64,000 nt of DNA from Chrysoporthe austroafricana (GCA_001051155.2 JYIP02000008.1:558001-622000), one strand, 5' to 3'. Shown: positions 34,954 through 46,763, counted from the stretch's first letter. Numbers and translations are program-made. The notes: a model not told the origin generated them from the letters alone.

Positions 34954-36354
34954 ATGAAGAGCATGAGGTCAGCGGGCCGGGCGCGAGTCTCTCCAGCAGG
35001 CCAGCTCCGTGGCGCCAGGACCGCCAGGACCGCCAGGACCGACCTCAGGGGACAGGGCGAGGCCCGAGCCTCTCCAGCAGGCCAGTTTCGTGGCTCCAGG
35101 GCTGGCCGCAAGGGATGGGTCCGCCGGGTCCTGGGGATCTCATCGTACCTGCTGCTCCTCGCCGTCGCCCTGGTCCCCCTCACTATCGTCAGGCCTCCTC
35201 TTCCCCAGCTCCTCATGGACCAGACCGTGTGCCGCATGCCCCTTAAGCCTCTCGTGCTCTCCTCAGTCCTGGGCTGGCACTGCACCAGCTACCGCCCTCA
35301 GGAGCAGGAGACATCCACATCGCAGCTTCCCGGGTCGTCCTGGAACCTGAAGGCGGCTGCCTGCCGCAGCACTCCGATTCACCACCTCAACCTGCCCATC
35401 TGCGCCAACTTCACCAGTACGTTCAGCCCGAACATGAAGCCCCGGCTCGCGGAGTCACTAGCTCTGGTCAATTCCTTCCATGTCCAAGGAGAAGCCCTGA
35501 AAGTCACTTTCACTGCGTCAACCCTCAAATTGAGGCAGCTAAAATCAATGGCCATGATCTCAAAGCTGGACGGATCCGAGGAGTTTATAAATTCCCATGA
35601 CAACCTTATGTTCAACATTACCCCTGGCATCATCCATGAGCTCTCAGGCATCTTAGCCAAATCAAAGGTCCTTGTCGATACGGCCAAGGGTCACTGCAAA
35701 ATCCTCCTGCACCAGCTCGACCGGATCGAAGGCGACTCAAACGCTCAATCTTCGGTCTACACCCTGGTGCTCAGAATGCTAGGAGAAGGCCCAGAAGCAG
35801 CCTATCAGCAAGCTCTCAGGGCGTACTTGAGATTTTTGACGCCCAATGCGAAGCGAATCGACGACCTCCGGACAGGTTCGAAAAGGTTATTGGGGTACTT
35901 TCAGGATGCGCAAGTAGAATTGGACGGAATGGGTCACTACGTCGTGAGCTACATCCAACGCAACAAAGAGGAGATCCATGATAAGGAAAAAAAGATACTG
36001 GCCAAATTTCGCTACAAGACTGTCATTGAGCATCTGAAAGACGGCCAGCAGTGGCTGAAGACTGTCATACAGGACCGAGACGCGCTCGTCACGGTCGTCG
36101 AGGAGATGCAGTGGGCGACAGAGTATATCTATTGGCATCTGGAAATGCTGGAGGACGACGTTCAACGCTTTACATCGGAGAACACCGTGCGAGACACGTC
36201 CAGCGCGGTGCAGAACCTACGAGTGTTCATCGTGACGCTCATGTCAAGCCTAGAGCAGATAACGGCTCAGGCTGAAAACTTCCAGCCGGCGCCACCAGCT
36301 CGGACGCTCACGGCAACGCTTTCAGCTGAGCAGGTCACGGCAACGCTTGTGTGA
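34954..36354 (+). CDS. Orphan single-pass membrane protein, mostly helical
   Basis: An intronless 466-codon frame; no family recognised. Residues 1-58 are very basic (Arg/Ala/Gly-rich) and contain an internal repeat: RARVSPAGQLRGAR at about 10 and EARASPAGQFRGSR at about 37, from a direct DNA repeat. One membrane segment follows at about 59-79 (VLGISSYLLLLAVALVPLTI), so by the positive-inside rule the N-terminus should be cytosolic and the rest luminal or extracellular. The large C-terminal part is rich in amphipathic helices (HVQGEALKVTFTASTLKLRQL, VLVDTAKGHCKILLHQLDRI, IQRNKEEIHDKEKKI, SSAVQNLRVFIVTLMSSLEQI). Three NxT/S sites or more would allow N-glycosylation. Codon use looks coding throughout. 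It may be lineage-specific. Confidence 0.65.
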   Translation: MKSMRSAGRARVSPAGQLRGARTARTARTDLRGQGEARASPAGQFRGSRAGRKGWVRRVLGISSYLLLLAVALVPLTIVRPPLPQLLMDQTVCRMPLKPLVLSSVLGWHCTSYRPQEQETSTSQLPGSSWNLKAAACRSTPIHHLNLPICANFTSTFSPNMKPRLAESLALVNSFHVQGEALKVTFTASTLKLRQLKSMAMISKLDGSEEFINSHDNLMFNITPGIIHELSGILAKSKVLVDTAKGHCKILLHQLDRIEGDSNAQSSVYTLVLRMLGEGPEAAYQQALRAYLRFLTPNAKRIDDLRTGSKRLLGYFQDAQVELDGMGHYVVSYIQRNKEEIHDKEKKILAKFRYKTVIEHLKDGQQWLKTVIQDRDALVTVVEEMQWATEYIYWHLEMLEDDVQRFTSENTVRDTSSAVQNLRVFIVTLMSSLEQITAQAENFQPAPPARTLTATLSAEQVTATLV

Positions 36355-38290
36355 TCTCCAGGATGGTATCACGAGCCTACGAAGGAAGAGCGGGGCGTTT
36401 CCAGCAGCGTAGCAGGTTGTGCGGGGTACAGCGCCCGGGAGTGAAGGTGAGGGTGGTGAGGTGAGAGCATGGATGAGTGGTTTTGAGATGGGGGTAGTAG
36501 TAGTTATTGCTGTGGTAGGAGAAATGGAAGAACGATGCGATCAGCTGAGGACCGGCGACGCCCTGAATACCCTGCATGGTTGCACGCACGCGCAGCTCAG
36601 GCTCGGAAGAGGTGCGACCAGTCTTGAATCTTCATTTCCAGGCGTGAGACCGGGCCCTGTCCGGTTGATCTGGGGTGGCTGGACTTGCTGGTGCCCATTG
36701 CTGTTGTTGCGGTGGTGTGGGTTGGTGTGTGGGAATGAGTGTCCGTATGCAGTAAGAGTGACAAGCGCGGATACTTACTATACTTAGTCAGCAAGCACGC
36801 GCCTCATCTTGCTATTTCTCCATCCCCAGCCGCAAGCTACCACCACATCAATGCACGCCCCGCACAGATCCGGGATCGATGCATCCAGTTTGCATCTCCG
36901 GGCTAGTCCGGTATATTTTCAACTTCTGTTCGAGCTGCCGGACCGCTGAATTTGCTGTTGATTTGTATTGGTGTAATCAGTGTGCACGACGGGTTGCAGT
37001 GTCCGACAATCAACCGAGCCCGCATGGAGGCACTTACTAACTCATGATAATTCTGCCTAGAAGGGGAGTGCCAGTGATGGGTTGTGATGTCAATGACTGG
37101 GACCAATGATCCCGATCTGGGAATTCGTGCCTGGGCGGAAACGGCCGGTCTCTTGACCTGCAATCTGATAACCTCGGTCCGCTCCCCCATTAAGGCCATG
37201 ATCTCATGCACCATTCAGGCACAGGCGATGAGTCGTCAGCCGGTGCGTAATGCATCGGATGGTCTGCCGCGAAGTTGCCCGTGAACAGTCGCGGAGGGAC
37301 GAACAGGCCAGGATGTTGAAGATTTGACTTACGCGGTCCAGTAGCGCTTGGGCCGTTCTCTGCAAGTTCTTCAAGGGCCCGTTGTCGATCTTCATAGCGA
37401 TCGATGAATGCCATGGCAGGATATGAGCCCACAGTTATGCAATTGATAGGACAGGCAAAGCTTGAGGTAGCGCCTTGCTGCCGCTGGAGGTCGGTCGTAA
37501 CGATCGTCAACCTGGACAGATTTAAGAGGCCTGGGGGAATGTTGAAACGGTCAGCTAGGCACCTCACTCCTGGAATAACGAACGAAGATTCGACCATCTA
37601 TGAGCCCGTATGCATTGTGGAATAGACCCTCTGGTCTTGCTCTTAGCCTGCAATGTATCCCGAGATCTGCCAACGTCTTGACAGAATGATCTCGCGTCAC
37701 GGTTTCGGCATCACTTTGTAAAGACCGGGGTGGTGCTCGATGAGTGCATCCGGCCTGCATGAGGTGGATGGCATAGCTTGGCTAGACAGTTCTCACCATT
37801 GTGGATCTTTGTCAACGTGGTCGTTTTGGCAAACCGTTGAGATCTAGAATATCGTTTGTGGCACATGCCTTGGCCGTTGAGACTAGAACAGCGAGCTACC
37901 ATGAGAGGGGTCCACCAGGGGACAGATATTCTTGTCAAGAGGGTGTTTGCGAACAGCGCAGTCAGTTGAAGAGAGGTACTTTACGGGAAAGTGTTATCAG
38001 TAAAGGCCCTCGTCAGAGCAAAATCTCTGATTTCCCCACAGTATCCGTGTTTGATCTCACGCAGGTTCTTTTCTGCCCATTCGGGGGGGGGCTTGTTTGC
38101 CAGAATGCATAGCAACAAAGATTGTCTAGCCAGCACAGATCAAGTCAAGTTAAAAGCGCAAACATGCGGTCTGAGTGATGATGTCGACAGAAAGCCACGA
38201 AATAAAGCCAAGTCAGACTCGCCAACATAAAGTACAAAGTCCATCGACACGGACCAACATCAGACTGCATGCCCCAACTCTGACCCAAAC
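36355..38290. other. Intergenic between two orphan genes
   Basis: 1.9 kb without a supportable gene. A minus-strand frame of 135 codons at 37190-37597 begins with ATG but shows no family features and has no clear continuation. Nothing else stands out. Confidence 0.5.
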
Positions 38291-39160
38291 ATGCAACCTC
38301 ATCTCAGAACATCCGCGACGCACCATAATCAAACACAAACCCAGGCGGCGCTTCTCAGAGACTTTATGGATCGCAAGAACAGCTTCGACTCCCGACTCTT
38401 CTGGCCTCATTACGCCTCGATGCCTTGGCACCCAGTCTACGGCTGTCCAGCGCAGCTCCCCTTCGCTCCCGTTCCAGCCTGGGGACACAGTCCCCGCAAT
38501 ACCTTCAGGTCACCTGCCAGCCCTTCCCGTCAGCAGGCTATGCCGCAAGAGAATCCATCCGACCCCTGGGATACCGGCATACCTCCTCCCTGCACGGCCA
38601 CAAAGAGTCCACGAGGCTCCGAGTCCGGGACCGCCAGTGACCCTAGGTCTGGCACAGTGACTCCGTACGATCAACAGCGTGTTCCATGCGCTTTGGTGCT
38701 TCAGCAGCTGTCACGACGTCTCGAAGATGCGCTGGAATTCTTTGATGACTGCGACACACAGTATCACGACGACGTCGCTAAGTTGGCCTATCTGGATGCG
38801 GAGTGCCGCAACAAGCTGTGGACAAAGCTGCTGGGGTCGAAGATCAAGGACAGCGAGTTGCACAAGCATATATTCACGAATCTGGCAGCCAACGTGGCGT
38901 CCCGCGTCGAGCGAGCCCTGCGATCTGCCAAAGGGGAGGCGGAGGCCCAGTTTGAGGACCTGGAAAAGCGCAACAAGCTCGAAAAGGTCGCTCACGAGCT
39001 GAGCATTCTCGAGCTGAGGTCAGAAAGGATCGCCAAGCTCCATGAAGGGGCCTCGATAAGCTTCAACAAGTTCAAGGCCATGGCGGACGAGATGAGGATA
39101 ATGGTGGATGAGATGAGGAAACTGGAAGACAACAACAACGACAGTTCTTCTGCAGAATAG
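38291..39160 (+). CDS. Orphan coiled-coil protein, 289 residues
   Basis: Single-exon frame beginning at an ATG; no family recognised. Residues 1-130 are Pro/Ser/Thr-rich and likely disordered. From about 134 the chain is helical (QQLSRRLEDALEFFDDC, DAECRNKLWTKLLGSKIKD, ERALRSAKGEAEAQFEDLEK, then HELSILELRSERIAKLHEG and MADEMRIMVDEMRKLEDN), with heptad-like spacing of Leu and charged residues indicating a coiled coil from about 215 to 282. No signal peptide or membrane segment. It follows another orphan helical gene on the same strand. Confidence 0.6.
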   Translation: MQPHLRTSATHHNQTQTQAALLRDFMDRKNSFDSRLFWPHYASMPWHPVYGCPAQLPFAPVPAWGHSPRNTFRSPASPSRQQAMPQENPSDPWDTGIPPPCTATKSPRGSESGTASDPRSGTVTPYDQQRVPCALVLQQLSRRLEDALEFFDDCDTQYHDDVAKLAYLDAECRNKLWTKLLGSKIKDSELHKHIFTNLAANVASRVERALRSAKGEAEAQFEDLEKRNKLEKVAHELSILELRSERIAKLHEGASISFNKFKAMADEMRIMVDEMRKLEDNNNDSSSAE

Positions 39161-40862
39161 GAAGGACGGGGAGCCGCTCCGCAGCGGATCTGTGGTGGTG
39201 GTGGTGATGAATTTTGGGTGATGTTCGATAGATCGCATGAGATCAGCATCAAGAGTGGGAGACTGGGTTGCGAGATGGTTGAGTACTCTCGAGAGACGCG
39301 CAATATTGTTGTTGTCCTTGATCATCTTGCGAACGACGCCGACGTGGCTTGGAACAACGGGCAGTTGCCCGTTAGGATGTCCAGCCCGCAAGCCCATCAA
39401 TGGCGGACTTGCCGACGCCAGACCAACTGGGGACCACAGACACCGGAATTGCACTTTGAAAGAGCGAGTGGAGAATTGTCAGAACTTCGCGCACTATGAA
39501 AGCGCTAAACCAGCGCCGGTGATTATCACCAGTGCTTCTGCACATGTAACGAGTCACTTTCATTTATGAGGAGTGTTGCGCTGTAACAGAGGATCGAAAC
39601 ATGTGTGAAGGCACCGAGAATGTAACAATAAGTTTTTCATTTGAAACAGAGGTTTCCATCGGCCAGCTACGTGGTGACTCGCATGCGCCAAGTGTGAGGA
39701 AATGGTGAGGCTGAGATAACATGGGAGGGCCTTGAGAGCCGACGGCGTTGCTAGTAGCCGTCGAATAGTCGATCACTCTTCTGCAAGAGATGAAACAAGA
39801 ACGGTGATAAAGAGCAAATCGGGGTGATAACGAGTTTGTTGGGAGGCGCTGCCCCTTTCCCCCGCAGAGGAACTCCTGAGCCGCATCAGAGCGCGTTCAG
39901 CCTCGTTAGCAGTATCCTTCCTCAAATCAACAAACTGTGTACCACTGACCTTGAAAAAAAATAAAGTTGAAGCGTCACCGCCCAGAGAATGATCGGAATT
40001 GAATGATGAGGTCTCCCTCCCGCAGGGGGAGGTCGACGACACGCCACCCATTGCGCTTCAGCTTGTCGTCGCAAGCAATCCCGGCAGTGACCCTCCCAGA
40101 GGAACAACTGGACTGGAGCCCCGCGTGAACAGGGACAGCCAGCGTCCTGCGTTTCTGATGCCAACTGCGGAGGTGAAATCACCTCGTGCCGTCACCGGCA
40201 GGACCATCAACACTCGGCGCACCCAAGGGCAAACGCTGAATGATCAGGCGGCCAGGCAAGCCTGACCATTGGGACATACTCCGAATTTCTCACATGCCAG
40301 ATTGATGCCATAAAGGCTCGAGAGATGTGCTTTCGCAGATCTCTCCGTTTGTAGCATAGAAGGGTAGCGTTGAGGGCGGTGACGCTTGAAGAGAAAAAAA
40401 GAGAAGGAGAAGAGAGAGACAAGGAACTGCGTCTTGAATTTTGATGTTGGAGTCATAAAAGGTGTGTCGGCGGCTCAAGCTTTAACAGCCAATCAGAATT
40501 CTTCAAAGTACCCACTCTGACAGGGGTCCCCCGCTCAGACTTCAGGGTCCGCCCCTCGCTGGTAAAAGTCACGATCGATGATAAGATAGAAAAAATCGCT
40601 GGCCACGCTGCCCCGGTATCCCCAGATTCCGTCTATATTAATAGACGCGATTTTCCGCGCTAGCAACTTTAACTCAGCTCAGGAATTTTATCACCTCGCT
40701 GTTCACGCTTATGATCTTGATTCACGCCAAAATGTCTGTTCTTGGGAAACACTGCCGTCTTTGGTAGTGCATGTTGTCATTCTTGCTTTTCAGCTCCTCC
40801 TTCCCGTCTGGCTTACTTCCTCATTCATCGTGCTAGCTGGTCTCTGGGCTCAAAGGCTAGTC
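39161..40862. other. Intergenic, upstream region of the methyltransferase gene
   Basis: No gene seen. Close to the methyltransferase start there is a short upstream frame (40711-40767, separate entry). The sequence from 40.5 to 40.86 kb is AT-richer and probably promoter and leader. Confidence 0.5.
40711..40767 (+). promoter_or_regulatory. Candidate upstream ORF of the EFM2-like gene
   Basis: An 18-codon frame with two in-frame ATG codons (40711 and 40732) and a TAG stop at 40765 lies 95 bases before the main start codon. If the transcript starts upstream of it, it could damp translation. The transcription start is unknown. Confidence 0.3.
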
Positions 40863-41959
40863 ATGGTCATCTCTGCTTTCGATCTGCCTCAGGTCTGGCA
40901 GAAGCCTGGCGCTGCTGAACTCATCGAATCGCTCAAGCAGCTCCGTGTCGATCCTCCAGTGTGGAACCTGAAGGTCTCTCGCGCCGAAGTCCTCAAACAG
41001 CAAGACACCTCATTGCAGCATCGAAGGGAAGTTGCGGCTTACTTGTCCACAATAACCAAGAGCGAGTTGGCCTGGATAGATGATGAAGAGGATAGGGAGA
41101 CCATATGGGCGGAGGCGAGCAAACGGTTCTCTGAGCGCTGCGGACGGAGTGGTAAGCACTGCTATCTTCAAGGCTTCTCATCGGTGACCACTCGCTTACT
41201 CTCGGCTTAGCCATGGGTGAGATTACTCGACGATGGCCCTTTGAAGGGGACGGGTACCCGTCTTTTGACCTTATCGTCAGAGAACCGCCTTTGACTGGCG
41301 ACAACCTCGGCCTGAAGACGTGGGGTTCCTCCTATGTATTCGCACAAATGTTGCATACCGTAGGTGAGACTTCGTTGTCACATCTGCTCGGCAGGAAGGA
41401 CAGCCAGGCTAGGCCCCCGGTGCTAGAGCTTGGGTCGGGTACGGGTCTTCTCGGGTTGGCCGCTGCAGCAATCTGGCGAACACATGTCATCCTTAGTGAT
41501 CTCCAGGAAATCATGCCAAACCTGACTCATAATGTCGGTCAAAACCGTGACATGATACAAGAGCGAGGTGGAAGCGTGGATGCTGGTGTTTTGACCTGGG
41601 GCGGAGATGAAGAGGAAATTGATGCTGTTCTCTTCACTGCCAGGCACCATTTCAAGATCATCATCGTTGCCGACCCGCTCTACGACGATGAGCATCCCAG
41701 CCTCTTGGCCGGTGCTATCGACGAGCAGCTCACATTTGATGGAGAGGCCAGAGTTATGGTCATGGTCCCTCAGCGCGATTCGGTCACAGGCCAGCTTCTT
41801 TCGGCTTTCAGAACAGAGATGGCATCAAAGAAAAGGCCACTCGTCTGCTTGGAGGAGAGTGTTGTTGCGGGTCAAGATGACTGGGGCGGGGATGAGGATG
41901 AAGAAGCGGGCCACGTGAAGTGCTGGTTAGGAGTGTTTGGAAGAGGGTTGCCAAATTGA
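40863..41959 (+). CDS. efm2: EFM2-like protein-lysine methyltransferase
   Basis: A 345-residue seven-beta-strand SAM-dependent methyltransferase. Exons 40863-41151 and 41211-41959 join as GRS-AMGEITRRW, with a GTAAGC donor and CTTAG acceptor. The N-terminus (AFDLPQVWQKPGAAELIESL, VDPPVWNLKVSR, AWIDDEEDRETIWAEASKRF, SERCGRSAMGEITR) matches the helical region of the Efm2 (YBR271W) group. Motif I is VLELGSGTGLLGLA (residues about 167-180), post-I an acidic SDL, and the catalytic-face motif is VADPLYDDEHP (about 249-258). Yeast Efm2 methylates lysine of translation elongation factors eEF2 and eEF3, so a cytosolic role in tuning translation elongation is likely. An open frame before the chosen ATG lacks its own ATG and would not match the family start. 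Confidence 0.82.
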
Positions 41960-42519
41960 TAAAGCAAGATTGATACCCATCGCCAGATTATAGATATAGA
42001 CAGCCCTATAGATTTGAGATTCGCGGTACTCGGTGAATCCTCTCTCCGCTTCCCGTCGTTAATCCACCATTATCCTGCACGTTACCCCTTCGCAGCGTCT
42101 CTCCTGCCCCTGATATCAGCTGTTATTAGAGAAGCCAGAATTGCATTTATTCTGCCAAATCACTTATCCAGACTTGCCTTGTGTAAACGACTTGTCTAGC
42201 TGGTTTATATTGATTATCTTGTGAAGACGGCTAGTGGCTATTTGGTATACACCGGGAGCGGTAGCAGAAAACAAAAAAATGATGGACCGTCATACTTAGA
42301 ATGCAAAAAGTGCTTCTTCATTCTTGGCTTCAGGTGTTCCGAAACAAGCAATAATCTAGATAAGAAGCTCAGGCAGTCTGGCTCGTTGTGTGACAGTCCA
42401 ATCATGGTGAAGCTTAGGTTTATCATGTCTACTTGTATTTACGGTATATAAGGGGCAACAGAGGACCGTGGCGATGTGTTTCTTATCTTGGACTGCATCG
42501 TAAGATGTCTTTGGAAGGT

Positions 42520-42762
42520 CTATGTGGTACCTGGCCTCGATATTGTTGATGTATTCCGACGATGGGCCGCGTGTACCAGGATAAGTTTCCCCGGACCTCT
42601 GAAGGATTGCACCTTCCCATTGAGCTCTTCAAACTGGACAGTAATGTAGAAGGCTAACGAGGACCCGGTAGAAATATTGCAGTGCGAGGCGATTGTTAAT
42701 TTTAACTGAACATGTGATGTCGATGATCCAAATTCGACGCTTGAAACTTGTACAGCTTCCAT
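42520..42762 (-). CDS. Possible 80-residue ORF, unrecognised
   Basis: ATG-to-TAG frame with balanced composition and alternating hydrophobic residues suggestive of beta strands (HVQLKLTIASHCNI, SLAFYITVQFEELNG, GPGKLILVHAAH). No family recognised and no spliced partner found. It may be chance, or a remnant of a larger gene. Confidence 0.2.
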   Translation of the reverse strand: MEAVQVSSVEFGSSTSHVQLKLTIASHCNISTGSSLAFYITVQFEELNGKVQSFRGPGKLILVHAAHRRNTSTISRPGTT

Positions 42763-43015
42763 ATAAATGCCATGAGACCTTAATAGAGAACAGAGACTGA
42801 GTAGCCTTGTTCTCAGAAAAGTCGCTGACTTCTTCAGCGTGCCATCGTGGCGTATCTACGCCATCAGCGGATCTCGGGCAACTTCGCAGCGGCAGTCGTA
42901 GACAGATATGGACCTACAAAGTGGACGGGACTGCGAGGTTTCCTCTTCGTCGAAGTTCAAACTTTGTACCCTTCCAGACCAGCATACTGATTGCTAGCCA
43001 AGCGAAGACAACTAG

Positions 43016-43056
43016 GAAAAAAAACAAAAAAAAAAACAAAAAAAAAAAAAAAAAAA
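43016..43056 (+). repeat. A-rich tract, about 40 bases
   Basis: Runs of 8, 11 and 18 A separated by single C residues. It could be a simple repeat or the tail of a retroposed copy; no element body is recognisable. Confidence 0.6.
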
Positions 43057-43383
43057 GAGCTCTGTGGTACTGTATGGGGCGTGCCGCGCAGTACTACCTG
43101 AAAGGGCATCATGACGTTGACACTATGAGATCCAGGATCCCACTCTTTAGATTAAAAGGAACGGGGCGTCTGCAACCTCACATCACTACCTGCATTTGTC
43201 CGCACTTCATCTGGGTCTGTTTGGGTCAGATTGCGCAGTGAATTTGAAGGTTGATCCGGTGCACATTACACCTACTATCATGCTAAGAGGCCAGCCTGTG
43301 TCCGAGAGCAGCAGCAATTCCATTCACTCAAGGTGCCACTGATACAAAGTCTGAACTGAAGTTTGTAGCCCCAGGACAGACGT

Positions 43384-45470
43384 CTATCTTCTCGCATCTT
43401 CAAAATGCTCAGCCTCATCCGCGAGCTTGCCACCATCCTCTCTGTCCCTGATGGTACCCAAAGCTGCGAGATGGTGGTCCCGCAGCCTCCTTGCCCTGGC
43501 GCCCGAGCAGGTGTCCCTCGTCGCACCGGCCACGATGTTGCCATCGAAGAGAAGCCCAACACTCTCTAGAGGGACGCCTTTCGTCTCCGGCACGCAGAAA
43601 ACTGCATACAGGAGCATCAAGGTGCAGCACGCGCCGAAGAGCAAGTAGGTGCCGAACGTGATGTCCTCGAGCATGATCGGCGTGAGTTTCGCGATGACGA
43701 AGTTGAAGAGCCACTGTGTCATGAGGGACGCTGCCATGACCAAGGAGCGGACTGCAAGGGAGGTCAGCCCCGTCAACGCAAGGAAATGAGAAGGGGGACA
43801 CCCACCATGGTTGGGAGAGCACTCCGACGCTAGAATGAACGGGATCGGGCCCCAGCCAAATGAGTAGAACACGACAAAGAGGTAGACGCAGATGATGGCG
43901 AAGATGTTGTTCCCCGAAAGAGACTTGTCCGTGGGATGAACGGCCTGGTTGATGCCAATGTAGAACATAGCAAATGCCTGACCCGCAGCTCCAAAGATGA
44001 GAGACCACTGTATGGGTGCGAGAGCAATCGTCAGCTAATCTATGCCGCGGTGAATGTCGAGTCAGAACGGAGTCAACGTACCTTTCGTCCGGCCTGTTCA
44101 ACGCCAAACATCAAAGCAAGCGCAGTGAATACCACCTTGACAACGCCGTAGATACCCGTGGCAAACAGACCTGCTGATGAACTGGATAGGCCCACGCTTT
44201 CGAATATTTGGCTGTGGCAGCGATGGTCAGTGCTATACAAAGACAAGGTGGTACCTCGGAGTCGCTTACGGGCTATAGTAGTTAATACTATTTGTTCCGG
44301 TCCACTGTTGCCAGAACATGAGCACCACCCCGATACTGGCCTGATAGAACGCCTTCTTGCTCGAGCAAGCCGCCTTCGCCTGCATGCTGAGGGAGAGCTT
44401 TTCTTTGCCCTCAAAGTCGGCGACGATCTCTTCTAGCTCCTCCTGCAGCACAGGGTCGTCCTCCGGGAGGGCGCGAACGTGCGACAGGGCGCGATGGGCC
44501 TCTGAGATACGGTTCTTCTCGACAAGCCAGCGCGGAGACTCGTTTTGAAAGAAGACGAGGAGAAGCATCAAGCCCGGAAGCATCTGCATGGCGAAGGGGA
44601 TGCGCCACTGTGCCGAGTTGGTGGGGTCGGTGATCCGTTTGCTGATCCCGTAGTTGACGAAGTACGAGATCATGATACCCGTGACGTTGAAGAGTTGCAT
44701 GCTGCATGGTTTGTTAGTTCATCTTCGGGTTGACTAGAGAAAGGAAGACACAAACCATCCAATGCAGCGCCCCCGGATCTCTCGATTTGCGTTCTCGCCA
44801 ATATACGTCGGAACGACAGCGGAGATGAGACCCACACCGAAGCCTCCAACGAATCGTCCGACATAGAGCTGAGCGAGGTTCGTTGTGCCGATGGCACAGC
44901 AGGTCTGTATGATAGAGCCAGCTAGGAAGACAAAATCGGCCAAGATCAGAGACCACTTGCGACCACTGTGCCCAAGTCAACAACAACTCAGCAGCATCAA
45001 ATACCCTACCTGAATGAAGGAAGGGACTAACATCTTATCGCTGAGCCAAAACGAAGCAGCTGCTCCAAAGAAGCAGCCTCCCTGGAGAACAGAAACGATG
45101 TTGCCCTGCAAATTGGCGTACGAGGCGCTCTCAGGGTCAAGGTTGAAAGAGTGTTGAAACCCCTTCATGGTGAGAACTCCCCCGATGAGACCAGTGTCCC
45201 AGCTATCATGTCCGGTCAACCGCATGATCGAGGGAGAAAGTACAGTACGACTGACCCAAAAAGCATGCCCCCGAAGGAGGCCACGGCGGTGAGGACATAG
45301 GCTCGTCTATGGGCCTGGACACCTTCCCATATTCTCCTGGGGGGCACAATCGCTGTCGGCGATGGCTCAGACGGCATGATCAAAGGCGTCTCTTCAGTCG
45401 GGTCACAATTACGTGTGCTAGAGCTCGAGGATGATGATGCCTCAACACGAAGAGGTTGAGCTCTACTCAT
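43384..45470 (-). CDS. MFS sugar-porter family transporter
   Basis: A 575-residue plasma-membrane sugar or polyol transporter with the usual 12 membrane segments. Seven exons: 45470-45256, 45202-45032, 44965-44756, 44701-44270, 44211-44082, 44007-43806, 43751-43384; all phases join. The first segment ends FGGMLFGWDTGLIGG, the sugar-porter signature of helix 1. DKIGRKWSLI between helices 2 and 3, the loop PTYIGENANREIRGR after helix 4, ESPRWLVEKNR before the central loop, QQWTGTNSINYYSP in helix 7, and PETKGVPLESVG after helix 12 are all present. The N-terminal 45 residues are Ser/Pro-rich and acidic with TEETPLI, and the C-terminal tail is charged; both are cytosolic. Substrate cannot be told from motifs. 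It stands alone without catabolic neighbours. Confidence 0.9.
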
Positions 45471-46763
45471 ATTCCCTGTTTTGAGGAGGAAGAGTGAGGA
45501 AACACCAGGCTCATCTCAAGCGCCTTGGCTGATGCTCGTCAGGTCCCTCCGCGGGAGAATGTATTGCCGGCTTGTTGAGGCTCCAACCTAAACCTAGCAT
45601 AGTAACCAGCTGCTGCATGAGTGCGTCGCGCTTCAGTGGTGGCTCCGCCGAGGAGATCACCTGATGGTGGACGCCCTGACGTGATGGCTCCCCCGCATCC
45701 CCGGAGCGTACCCCACGAGAGTGGGTCTGGGGAGGGACAACGTAGATGGGGACGACGCTGCGCCTTCATCACGCGGGACGATCTGCGGCAGACTTCTCTC
45801 TTTTTCAGCCATTCGACCGTTCCCGCTTTTTAATATCCACCTCTCCTTGCACGTAGCTTCTTACCCACTACGACTTCGTGATGATCGGTTGTAGGTTACA
45901 TCGTTCACTATGGGAGGATCCATGCTGGGCAGACCGGCCATGAGATGGTAATCAACTGTCGAGCAACAGCCTCTGAGATGGGAGGCAATTGCTAGCTGTG
46001 GCCTTAAATGGTCGTTTTTACGGTTCCTTCCCAGAAGCTCCTGTAGGCACTTGATGTAGACACTTGACGCGGACTTGTAAACACAGTAATCTGCACGTAT
46101 TTTGAGCATGATATCTATCATAGGAGCCAGAGACCCACATGTGCTTGTCAGCTATGGTCAGCATCGCCGCCGAGAGCTCAGAAGCGCCGCAGAACCACTC
46201 TTTGACGCAGGCAGTGATGATCACGCCAAGAGTACGGCTCCCTCGTCAAAACACATTCGTATAGATTGCATAATTTCTCATCTCAGGAGGGAGCACTATG
46301 GCCTAGTTCCTAGGCTCCCTGAGCTGCTCTAAGACAAGTGGGTCTGCTGAGATGATGTGAATTCCGAAGCGTCGGGAGCGTCGTTGAAATTCACGATTTC
46401 ACGTGTAGCTTGAGACAACAGTCTCGCCTGCAGCTATCATAATCTTGGCCCTTGATCATGGACCGAAACGCTTTCGGATTTGAAGGTTTGATAGTGAATT
46501 TATCCTCTTGCTTGAGTGCATATCGAGTCTGATTTGTGGTAAAGACATTACAACCGAGGTAAAAGAAGTGGCTGCTCAAATCAGACCGAAAAGAGCAAAG
46601 GTGGCTGGCCGTATAACGTACAAGACATGCTCGCGCGCTCAGAAACTGTTCATCAGGTCATATCATATGCCGCATCCTCACACGAACCGGACTAGTATCG
46701 AGCATGACTATGCCGGCTTGGGACGTGCTCTGCCAAAATCTGATGCCGTGTGCTCACGCTCGT
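45471..46763. other. Intergenic, transporter promoter and LC8 3' flank
   Basis: 1.3 kb with no supportable gene. Contains the promoter of the transporter gene on the left side and the 3' end of the dynein light chain gene on the right. No repeats noticed. Confidence 0.5.

Larger units (their letters stand above)
41960..43383. other. AT-richer convergent intergenic region
   Basis: Lies between the 3' ends of the methyltransferase and transporter genes. A minus-strand ATG frame of 80 codons at 42520-42762 looks mildly protein-like but has no recognised family. A long A-rich tract occurs at 43016-43056. Otherwise nothing supportable. Confidence 0.5.

Noticed and set aside
37190..37597. 135-codon minus-strand ATG frame
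   Set aside because: Tried joining to the flanking frames by splice sites; no consistent model or recognised domain came out.
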